Origin: Desulfovibrio sp.
Lineage (GTDB): Bacteria; Desulfobacterota; Desulfovibrionia; Desulfovibrionales; Desulfovibrionaceae
Reading direction: 5' to 3'
Assembly: GCA_022837365.1 (NCBI GenBank)
Contig: JALHHV010000077.1
Location: 1-14,073 of the forward strand
DNA: 14,073 nucleotides
Positions 6,798-13,491 of the stretch are shown in pieces. Position 1 is the first letter of the stretch, and every line of letters begins with the position of its first letter. The notes below the pieces were generated by a model, which was not told the DNA's origin, ran no database searches, and saw nothing but the letters and a program-made list of their open reading frames with translations. Both the position numbers and the translations under genes were made by a program.

Positions 6798-9700
6798 TCA
6801 GGCTTTGCGGACGTTGACCATGAAGACCTTGGTCTCCGGGATGCCGGTGTTCGGGTCGCCCACCGAAGGCGACAGCAGGTTGGCCGAATCGAACGTGGCG
6901 TTCTTCTTCTGGCCCCACCCGAACTGCCAGGGAATGCCCACCGCACGGTTTCGCCCATGACGGTGAACGGCTTCAGGCGCGGGGTGACGATGGCCACCAC
7001 CTGCACCTTGCCGCGCACCGATTCCAGCACCACCTGGTCGCCGTTGGCCACGCCCAGCTGCGCCGCCAGCTCGCGGCTCATCTCGCAGAAGCCGTCGGGC
7101 TGCATTTCCTTCAGCCACGCGGTCTTGCGGGTCATGGCGCCGGACTGCCACTGCTCGGTCACCCGGTAGGTGGTGCACACGTAGGGGAAGCGCGGGTCGC
7201 GCACGGCCTTTTCCTCGTGCGCGAAGTGCAGGGCCGTGGGATTCACCCGTTGCGGCGACAGGGGGTTGGCCGCCAGCGGGCTTTCGAAGGGCTCGTAGTG
7301 TTCCGGCAGGGGGCCGTCCACCCGGCCGGGGCCGAACAGCTGGCCGCGCCCTTCGCGCACCATGATGAACGGCAGCTTTTCGCCGGGCTTCCACCCGCCG
7401 TCGGGCACGTCGCCCGTCCATTTCGTCCCGTCCCAGGCGATGACCGCGCGCTTGGGGTCGAAGGGCTTGCCCGTCTGGTCCACCCCGGCGCGGTTGTACA
7501 GGATGCGCCGGTTGGCGGGCCAGGCGTACGACCAGTTGGGGAACAGACCGATGGCCGCCTGTTCCGGGGTCTGGGTGCGGTCGTGCCGGGCCATCATGTT
7601 GCCCTGCTCGGTGTAGCAGCCGGAGAATATCCAGCAGCCGCACGCGGTGGAGCCGTCGGCCTGCAAGGCGGCAAAGCCGGGCACCTGCTGACCCGCCTTC
7701 CACTGCTTGTCCGCGATGGTCACGTCTTTCAGGAAGGTGCCGTTGAGGCGTTTGGCCAGCGCGCCCGCGTCGTAGAAGCCGTCCTTGAGGTAGGCGGTGT
7801 CCAGGTTCAGGATGGGCTCGGGGAACTTGCCGCCCTCCGTCTTGTAGAGCTTGCGCACTTCCTCGAACAGCCGGATGACGATGTCGCCGTCGCTCAGCGA
7901 ATCGCCCATGAACTGCGCGCTCTTCTCGCGCCATTGCAGCCAGCGGCCGGAGTTGGCGATGGAGCCGTCCTTTTCCACGCTCATGCACGCGGGCAGAAAG
8001 AACACCTCGGTCTTCACGTCCTTGGGGTTCACGCCGGGGCCCTTCCAGAACAGCGAGGTCTCGTTCTCGAACAGGTTGACCACCACCGTCCAGTCCAGGT
8101 TGGCCATGGCCTTGCGGTTCTTGCCCGCGTTGGCCCCGCCCGCGCAGGGGTTCTGCCCCCACACGAACGCGCCCTTGAAGCCGCCGTTGTACATGCGCTC
8201 GAACAGCGACAGCCAGGAGTATTCCACCACCTTGGTGTCGTCGATCTTGGGCAGCCAGGTGTAGGCGGTGCGGTGGTCCGCCTCCGGGTACATGGCCTTC
8301 AGCAACGACGCCGCGTACTTGTCGAGGTTGGACCACCAGTTGGCGCTTTGCGGGTCGCTGGTGACCGGGGTGCCCGCCTTCACGTAGGCGTCGTAGTCGG
8401 CCCAGACGGCGCGGGGAATGGGCAGGTAGCCGGGCAGGTTGTCGCACAGGAGGGCGATGTCCGTGGTGCCCTGCACGTTGGATTCGCCGCGCAACGCGTT
8501 GACCCCGCCGCCCGCGATACCGATGTTGCCCAGCAGCATCTGGATCATGGACAGGGCGCGGATGTTCTGCACGCCCACGGTGTGCTGGCACTGGCCCATG
8601 GCGTAGAGGATGGTGCCCGCCCGGTCCGGCCTGCCCGTGGACGCGAAGGCGTTCCACACCGCCAGCACCTTGTCTTCCGGCATGCCGGTGACGTCCACCA
8701 CGGTCTTCAGGTCGTAGCGGGCGTAGTGGCGGCGCATCACCTGAAGCACGCAGCGCGGGTCCTTCAGGGTGGGGTCCTTCAGGCTGACGCCCTTGTCGTC
8801 GGTGACGAAGGCCCACGTCTTCCGGTCATAGCTTGCCGCGGCGGGGTTGAAGCCGGAGAACAGGCCGTCCTTGAAGTCGTAGTCCGGCCCCACCAGGTAC
8901 GACGCGTTGGTGTAGTCCACCACGTACTGCCTGAAATACAGCTCGTTCTCCAGAATGTGCCGGATCAGCCCGCCGAAGAACACGATGTCCGTGCCCGAGC
9001 GGATGGGCGCGTACAGGTCGGCCTTGGCCGAGGTGCGCGTGAAGCGCGGGTCCACGTGGATCAGCGTTGCCCCGCGCTGCTGGGCGCGGGTCACCCACTT
9101 GAACGAGATGGGGTGGTTCTCCGCCGCGTTGCTGCCCATGATCAGCAACACGTCGCTGTTCTTGAGGTCGATCCAGTGATTGGTCATCGCGCCGCGTCCG
9201 TAGGACTCTGCCAGAGCCCCCACAGTGGAACTGTGTCAGATGCGGGCGTGGCTCTCCAGATAGACGAGGCCCAGCGAGCGGTGCATGGCCTGCAACAGCC
9301 AGCCCTCCTCGTTGTCGATGGCGGCCGACCCCACGGACGCGATGGCCCGGGTGCGGTTGACCGGCTGGCCCTTGTCGTTGACCGTCTCGAACGAGGCGTC
9401 GCGGGTGTCCTTGATCTTGCGGGCAATGCGCGGCAGCGCCCAGTCCCACGACTTTTCCTCCCACTTGTCGCTGCCGGGAGCGCGGTACAGCACCTTGGTC
9501 ACCCGCTGGCTCTGCTCGGCGGTCTGCCAGATGGACGCCCCCTTGGGGCACAGGGTGCCCTCGTTGGTGGGGTGGTCCGGGTTGCCTTCGATGTTGATGG
9601 TGCGTCCCGTAACGGGGTCGGTCCAGACCAGCAGGCCGCAGCCCACGGCACAGTAACAGCATACGGAAGTGGTCAGGGTGGCCTTGTCGATGGCCAGCCC

Positions 9701-9808
9701 TTCGGCATGGACCGCGACCGGGGCAAGGCTGATGCCCAGCCCCCCGAACGCGGTGGCCACGGCGCCCGTGGCCGCGAGCTTGATGAAGCCTCGCCTGTTC
9801 ATCCTCAT
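6798..9808 (-). CDS. fdhA: Formate dehydrogenase alpha subunit, selenocysteine-containing, periplasmic (frameshift near 3' end)
   Basis: Catalytic subunit oxidising formate to CO2 at a Mo- or W-bis-pyranopterin centre; about 1003 residues if one base is restored. ATG at 9808 follows AAGGAGG by 6 nt and begins MRMNRRGFIKLAATGAVATA, a twin-arginine (Tat) signal ending near VHAEG. A [4Fe-4S] site is formed by C50, C53, C57 (CCYCAVGC) and C87 (TLCPKG). The frame meets TGA at 9238-9236, at residue 191, between LESHARI and HSSTVGALAESYGRGAM. This is exactly where Desulfovibrio enzymes have the catalytic selenocysteine, so it is read as Sec, not stop. The typical fold follows (DVLLIMGSNAAENHP, THVDPRFTRT-like segment, LLGNIGIAGGGVN, GTTDIALLCDNLPGY). 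After FTVMGETV (about 6942-6946) the conserved end, AVGIPWQFGWGQ to FMVNVRKA, continues in another frame: one (or four) bases are missing. Whether this is a sequence error or a real break is undecided. Confidence 0.93.
6942..6946 (-). other. fdhA: Frameshift site in fdhA
   Basis: The upstream frame reads FTVMGETV and then loses similarity (RWAFPGSS). The next frame, starting from GCG at 6944-6942, gives AVGIPWQFGWGQKK and runs to the stop at 6798. The sense of the change fits a loss of 1 nt (or 4 nt, or a gain of 2). Formate dehydrogenases normally have a His-containing GETVHxVGIPW-like segment here, so a few bases around 6942-6946 appear to be missing. Confidence 0.85.
9203..9238 (-). promoter_or_regulatory. 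Selenocysteine UGA codon with candidate bacterial SECIS
   Basis: TGA (9238-9236) is followed on the transcript by two consecutive hairpins. The first is CACAGT-TCC-ACTGTG (9235-9221), a perfect 6-bp stem directly after the UGA. The second is GGGCTCT-GGC-AGAGTCC (9219-9203), a 7-bp stem with one G-U pair and a three-base loop. Bacterial SECIS elements are hairpins inside the coding region just downstream of UGA, bound by SelB. The second hairpin starts 16 nt after the UGA, close to the E. coli fdhF layout, and is the likelier SelB site. The role of the first is not known. Confidence 0.75.
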
Positions 9809-10023
9809 GGCGTGCCTCCTTGCGAGGATGCAGGTTGCGCGCGGAACTGCGCGTCGGGCGTGGGCCGCCGGTACCGGAACAGGCGCGGCCCCCTGCCGAA
9901 GCTGATGCCCGACATTCCCTGCATACCACACCACGGGGATATGGAAAGGAATTTTTTCCCACGTTATCAGTGATATATGTCTATCTTGGCAGAATGGACA
10001 CGCGGGCGGCAGCCCGAAACGGA
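9809..10023 (-). promoter_or_regulatory. fdhA upstream region with possible operator palindromes
   Basis: No gene is seen here. The stretch 9940-9980 is AT-richer than its surroundings and so is the likeliest promoter site for fdhA, but I cannot pick convincing -35/-10 or -24/-12 boxes. Two palindromes are present: TATCA-G-TGATA (9965-9975) and CCGGTACCGG (9868-9877). Either could be a regulator site. Together with the hairpin at 10024-10053 this suggests fdhAB can be transcribed apart from the cytochrome gene. Confidence 0.35.
9815..9821 (-). promoter_or_regulatory. Strong ribosome binding site of fdhA
   Basis: AAGGAGG on the minus strand, 6 nt before ATG 9808. It decides the start against the upstream in-frame Met at 10117 and the second Met two codons inside (9802). 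Confidence 0.85.
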
Positions 10024-10053
10024 CGGGGCGCGCGGTGTGCTCCGCGCGCCCCG
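10024..10053 (-). terminator. Strong GC hairpin between the cytochrome gene and fdhA (terminator candidate)
   Basis: A perfect 12-bp stem CGGGGCGCGCGG / CCGCGCGCCCCG with loop TGTGCT on the plus strand, symmetric on the minus strand. On the minus strand it is followed only by TCCGTTTC, so a classic U-tract is lacking. It may attenuate or end transcription from the cytochrome gene before fdhA. Confidence 0.5.
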
Positions 10054-10100
10054 GTGGGTGTGATGGGGTCAGGCTGTGGGCCTCGTCAGCACTGCGAGGA

Positions 10101-10204
10101 TTTTTGTTCCCTGCCAAGGAAGAGCGCTTTTTTATGGAGGGAGTGTACTCTTATGGTACTCGACCGGAATAAAAAAGCGCTCTGACGAAGGCAGGGGACA
10201 AAAG
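10101..10204. repeat. Structured intergenic element, copy B (3' end of the multiheme cytochrome gene)
   Basis: On the plus strand the outer helix pairs 10101-10115 (TTTTTGTTCCCTGCC) with 10190-10204 (GGCAGGGGACAAAAG): all 15 positions pair, two as T-G wobbles. An internal loop AAGGA (10116-10120) faces GACGAA (10184-10189). The inner helix is a perfect 15 bp, 10121-10135 (AGAGCGCTTTTTTAT) with 10169-10183. The apical block is GAGGGAG (10137-10143), hairpin GTAC-TCTTATG-GTAC (10145-10159) and TCGACC (10160-10165). It overlaps the last 24 codons and stop of the cytochrome reading frame. It is the most regular of the three copies. Confidence 0.88.
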
Positions 10205-11916
10205 GACCGCAGCAACCGGGCGTGGCAGGCGTTGCAGCTGGGGCCTTCGCCGTGGAAGGCGTTGCGGAAGTAGCGCGGGTCGGCGCGTTGCTGCGGGGTG
10301 CCGGTTTCCGCGTCCACCACCACGTCGTGGCAACCGGCGCTGGCGCACTTCATGGGGCCGCCGTCCACGTAGCCCTTGTGGTGGCAGGTGCCGCAGTCCA
10401 CGGTGGGGGTGTGCGCCTCGTGCGGGAAGGGCACGCGCGGCTTGGCCAGCTTCGCCCCCTGCGGCACGGTGACGGTGACCGTCTTGCGCTCCACCAGCGG
10501 GTGATGCACCGAGAATTCCGGCGTCTCGCCATGGCAGACGAAGCAGTTGCCGGAAGCGCCCATGGACCGCGCGTGCTGCTGGTACTGCATGGGGGGGATG
10601 TTGTCGCGGTCGCGCCCAAGGGGGTTGCGGGCCGGGTACACCGCGTGCGGCGCGCCGTGGCAGGCCGGGCAGCGCAGCATGGTGGTGTCGTCGGTGCGCT
10701 CGGCGTACAGCCCGGCGGCGTCGGCGGTCCACTTGTTGAAAGCGCTGGCGGTGGCGGACCTGGGCTTTTCGGCGAAGTCGTGGCAGCCCGCGCAGTCGGG
10801 CAGGTTCACCCACGGGGTGCGTGGGGCGATGTCCTTCACGTCCTGCACCGCCACGGGGGTGATGGCCGCCATCAGCCGGTCGGCGGCGGGGTTGCCCGCC
10901 TCCTGCTCCTTGCGCAGCAGGGACAGGGCATGGTCTTCCATGGCCCCGTGGCAGCGGGTGCAGTCGAGGCCCTTGGTCACGTGATAGTCGCGCCAGAAAC
11001 GGGTGGCCCCGTCGGGCGCGGAGGGATGGCAGGAATTGCAGGCATCCGCGCCGCGGCCGCCCATGTAGGCGGCGTGCCAGCCGTGGATGGCGGCGGACAT
11101 GGCGGGGGGCGCGGGCTTGCCCGCCTCGGCCTTGCCCTCCAGCTCATGACAATCCCGGCAGACCACGGTGGCGCCGGACTTGGCGCGCTGCGCGAGGTCC
11201 GTGCCGTTGATGCGGTCGTGCACCTCCAGCACGTCGGCGGCCGTGGCCGGGGAAATGCCCGCCACGTCGCCCACCTTCCACGGGCCGCCGTGACAGTTGC
11301 GGCAGCCCATCTCGGTGGACACCGGCAGCACGCAGCGGGTGACGGCCAGCAGCGCACCCGAGGCGTCGCGCGCCTCCACGGTCACCGTGGGGTACGGGTT
11401 GAACCCGTCCTTGTCCACATACGGCAGCACGGGAATGTCCGTGGCCTCGTACATGGTGGTGCCTTCCACCAGCTTCAGTTCGCCGGAAAGCCGCGCGGCC
11501 GAAGGCTTGGGCTCGCCGTCCAGCCGCCAGGTCAGGGTCGCGCCCTCGGTCACCGCCTGGGGGCCGGGACCGCGATGCACCAGTTGCGCCCGCAGGGTGG
11601 AGCCGGGGGGCAGCAGGGTCCACGCGGGTTCGGCGTCGGTGACATGCTGCATGCCCTGCCTGCTCCACGCCACCAGCACGTGCCCGTCCTTGTCCGGGTC
11701 GAACGGGGGCACGTCGGTGACCAGTTGCCCGTAGCCGGAACCTGCCGCGCCGCCGGGCTGCCCGGCCGTGGCGTTTTGGGCCGGAGCCGGTGCCGGGACC
11801 GGAGCCTTTTCCGGGGGGGCGGGCCGCATGGACGGCGCGAACAGTTGCGCGCCCAGAAAGCCCACCGCGAACACGGCCACCACGATCAGCCACACGCGGA
11901 ACAGGTTCTCGGTCAC
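10132..11916 (-). CDS. Ten-heme membrane-anchored cytochrome c with cytochrome c3-like C-terminal domain
   Basis: Periplasmic electron carrier, probably between FdhAB and the membrane subunits. From GTG at 11916 it has 594 residues: a membrane anchor (FRVWLIVVAVFAVGFLGAQL, about 6-25), a Pro/Ala linker, a beta-rich domain (about 60-200) and ten heme sites. Nine are CxxCH, at C205, C253, C293, C319, C375, C416, C458, C508 and C561; one is CX4CH at C524 (CASAGCH). The end (FPHEAH, CGTCHH, FRNAFHGEGPSCNACH) looks like class III cytochrome c3. The start is uncertain. The only strong ribosome site (GGGAG) serves ATG 11935, whose frame (MSKNDTRDRE) differs; dropping one C from the CCC at 11919-11917 would join them as MSKNDTVTENLFRVW. 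Residues 572-594 are encoded by the repeat element and are probably not ancestral. No heme motif is damaged. Confidence 0.9.
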   Translation of the reverse strand: MTENLFRVWLIVVAVFAVGFLGAQLFAPSMRPAPPEKAPVPAPAPAQNATAGQPGGAAGSGYGQLVTDVPPFDPDKDGHVLVAWSRQGMQHVTDAEPAWTLLPPGSTLRAQLVHRGPGPQAVTEGATLTWRLDGEPKPSAARLSGELKLVEGTTMYEATDIPVLPYVDKDGFNPYPTVTVEARDASGALLAVTRCVLPVSTEMGCRNCHGGPWKVGDVAGISPATAADVLEVHDRINGTDLAQRAKSGATVVCRDCHELEGKAEAGKPAPPAMSAAIHGWHAAYMGGRGADACNSCHPSAPDGATRFWRDYHVTKGLDCTRCHGAMEDHALSLLRKEQEAGNPAADRLMAAITPVAVQDVKDIAPRTPWVNLPDCAGCHDFAEKPRSATASAFNKWTADAAGLYAERTDDTTMLRCPACHGAPHAVYPARNPLGRDRDNIPPMQYQQHARSMGASGNCFVCHGETPEFSVHHPLVERKTVTVTVPQGAKLAKPRVPFPHEAHTPTVDCGTCHHKGYVDGGPMKCASAGCHDVVVDAETGTPQQRADPRYFRNAFHGEGPSCNACHARLLRSFCPLPSSERFFIPVEYHKSTLPP

Positions 11917-12002
11917 GGGTATCGTTCTTGCTCATCGTCGCATCTCCCTGCGTCGTTGCTGCCGAAGGATCACAAATACATATTCTGGGGATCTGGGGGC
12001 TG

Positions 12003-12240
12003 TTTCCAAATTAGGGTTTTCGTTCGTTGGCAAGGAAAACGAGTCTGCCATGAGGGAGTGCGGCAGCCGTTATGCGAGTCTTCGAGCATTACGGATGGCG
12101 ACCGCAGAGCGTACTCTTATCGTATTCGACCGAGCCTTAGCCGTTAGGCGAGCGCACAGCGCGAGTCTTACGGATAAGGACAGCAAAGCCATGGCAGACG
12201 AAGTTTGACGCAGCCAACGGGCGAAAGGACTATTTGGAAA
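12003..12240. repeat. Structured intergenic element, copy C (enlarged; between the CydA-like and cytochrome genes)
   Basis: Plus strand: the outer helix pairs 12017-12031 (TTTTCGTTCGTTGGC) with 12213-12227 (GCCAACGGGCGAAAG), all 15 positions, three as T-G. A further 9-bp pairing, TTTCCAAAT (12003-12011) with ATTTGGAAA (12232-12240), encloses it and reaches into the end of the CydA-like gene. The internal loop is AAGGA (12032-12036) facing GACGCA (12207-12212). The inner helix is AAAC/GTTT, then GTCTGCCATG (12043-12052)/CATGGCAGAC (12190-12199). GAGGGAG is at 12052-12058 and the conserved hairpin GTAC-TCTTATC-GTAT at 12111-12125, followed by TCGACC. Two extra arms flank the hairpin: 12059-12106 (TGCGG/CCGCA outside CCGT-t-ATGC/GCAT-t-ACGG) and 12135-12179 (CCTTA/TAAGG, CCGT/ACGG, GCGC/GCGC). 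The element abuts the stop codon at 12232-12230. Confidence 0.85.
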
Positions 12241-13488
12241 GGCGGCGTTCAACCTCATGGGCGATGTACACGGCCAGCGCGGTGCGCTCTGCCGGGGTGC
12301 CGCAGAAGGGCGGCATGTAGGGCAGCAGTTTGCCCTGCCCGGCCAGTTGCGCCTCCAGCCCGGCCACGCCGCGTCTGGCCGCGCGCGGCACCATGTCCAG
12401 CATGGGGTTGCCCATGCCGTGGTGGCGTCGGTCACTTCATGCGCGCCCGCCCACGCGGTGAGCGACAGCGCGCCGTCGCGCCGCATGCGTTCCACGTCCG
12501 CCGCGCGGATGCCGTTGGAATACATGTAGCCGTGGATGACCCACGGACGGCGGCCCGTTTCGCGCACCCACTCGAAGGCCCCCACCTGCGCAAGACCCAG
12601 CAGCAGCACCACGCCCGCCAGCACGGCCCGCGCCCTGCCGCCAGCCTTCACGAAAAAGGCCAGCCCGCCCAGGAACAGCAGCGGCGTGACCACCGGCCAG
12701 GCCAGGACGAAGGGGCGGATGTCCTCCGTCCGGCGCAGGATCATGGCCTGCTGGTCCGGGGGCAGCGCGGCGAAGTACCATGCCGCGCCCAGCAGCAGCC
12801 CGACGAAGGGCAGACAGACCCACTTGGCCGACCAGCGCACCATGGTCTCCCGCGTTTCCGGGCCGGGAATGCGCAGGGCCGTGATCATGGCGAACAGGCC
12901 GGACAGCAGCAGGCACAGCGAAAAGCGGAACACCAGCGCGGGCCAGAAGGTGGGGTTGAAGAACCCGTCCCAGAAGTCGCCGGTGCGCAGCCATTCGCCG
13001 GGGGTGAGCATGAACCCGATGATGCCGTTGATCATGAACAGCGACAGGAAGGCGAACAGCGCGTACAGCCAGCCCGCCGTCATGTGGTCCCTCTTGCTCA
13101 TGCGGCCCGAGATGCAGCGCTGGAAGGTGTAGTAGTACACCAGCAGCGCCGCTATCTCGCCCAGGAAGAACACCCACTCCGTGGCCCAGCCGTACAGGAA
13201 CAGGTGCACCAGCTGCGAGGTGGCCGCCGGGCTGACCAGCGAGATGATCAGCCAGATGCCCACCCCGGTCACCCCGCCGAAGACCATGGTCAGCAGCACG
13301 AAGAACCGGCTGTGCCGCTTGACCCACTGCAATATCTCGTTGCTGCCTTCGGCGTGGCCCTTGCGCTCGGCCATGACCAGGAAGAACCCGCCCCCCACGG
13401 CGAACTGGGCCACGAACACGTGGATGACCGAAATGAGCGCGATGAGCAGGCCGCCGTTCACCGGCAGTTGCCAGACCGGGTACTGCAT
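12230..13488 (-). CDS. CydA-like membrane subunit with cytochrome c-like C-terminus (frameshifted)
   Basis: Integral membrane protein related to subunit I of bd-type quinol oxidases, here probably exchanging electrons between quinone and the formate dehydrogenase cytochrome. ATG at 13488 gives MQYPVWQLPVNGG. About nine hydrophobic segments follow. CydA-type marks are His23 in the first helix (VIHVFVAQFAVGGGFFLVMA), acidic Glu104 and Glu111 (ATEWVFFLGEIAALLVYYY) and ETGRRPWVIHG near 309-319, which matches the GRQPW signature of CydA. After AHEVTDATT the frame is lost; GMGNPMLDMVPRAARR and YMPPFCGTPAERTALAVYIA, a class I cytochrome c-like end with a possible axial Met, continue in another frame to TAG at 12230. 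No CxxCH is found in either frame. With one base restored the protein is about 419 residues. The gene starts 3 bp after the stop of the upstream membrane gene. Homology to CydA is inferred from motifs only. Confidence 0.82.
12416..12423 (-). other. Frameshift site in the CydA-like gene
   Basis: The upstream frame reads AHEVTDATT and then drifts (AWATPCWTWCRA). The conserved end starts in the next frame at GGC 12418-12416 (GMGNPMLDMVP). The shift fits a loss of 1 nt (or 4), for example within ACGGC. The heme-binding CxxCH expected before the MPPFCGT segment would fall at this point and is absent. Confidence 0.8.
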
Positions 13489-13491
13489 GGC

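Noticed and set aside
9236..9238. TGA as a true stop making fdhA a pseudogene split in two
   Set aside because: Its position between LESHARI and HSSTVGAL matches the catalytic selenocysteine of Desulfovibrio formate dehydrogenases, the frame continues directly, and SECIS-like hairpins follow.
9880..9960. A sigma54 promoter for fdhA
   Set aside because: The best match, around GTGGTGTGGTATGC on the minus strand, has GG and GC only 8 bp apart instead of 10.
7217..9973. A 918-codon open frame on the plus strand
   Set aside because: Antisense to fdhA, with low-complexity Val/Gly/His composition and no ribosome site of note; fdhA on the other strand is certain.
10222..12147. A 641-codon open frame on the plus strand
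   Set aside because: Antisense to the ten-heme cytochrome; its end only reads through the structured element.
12003..12240. The element as a CRISPR unit or insertion sequence
   Set aside because: Copies are several kb apart and not regularly spaced, there are no spacers, no transposase gene is present, and I see no direct target duplications at the ends.
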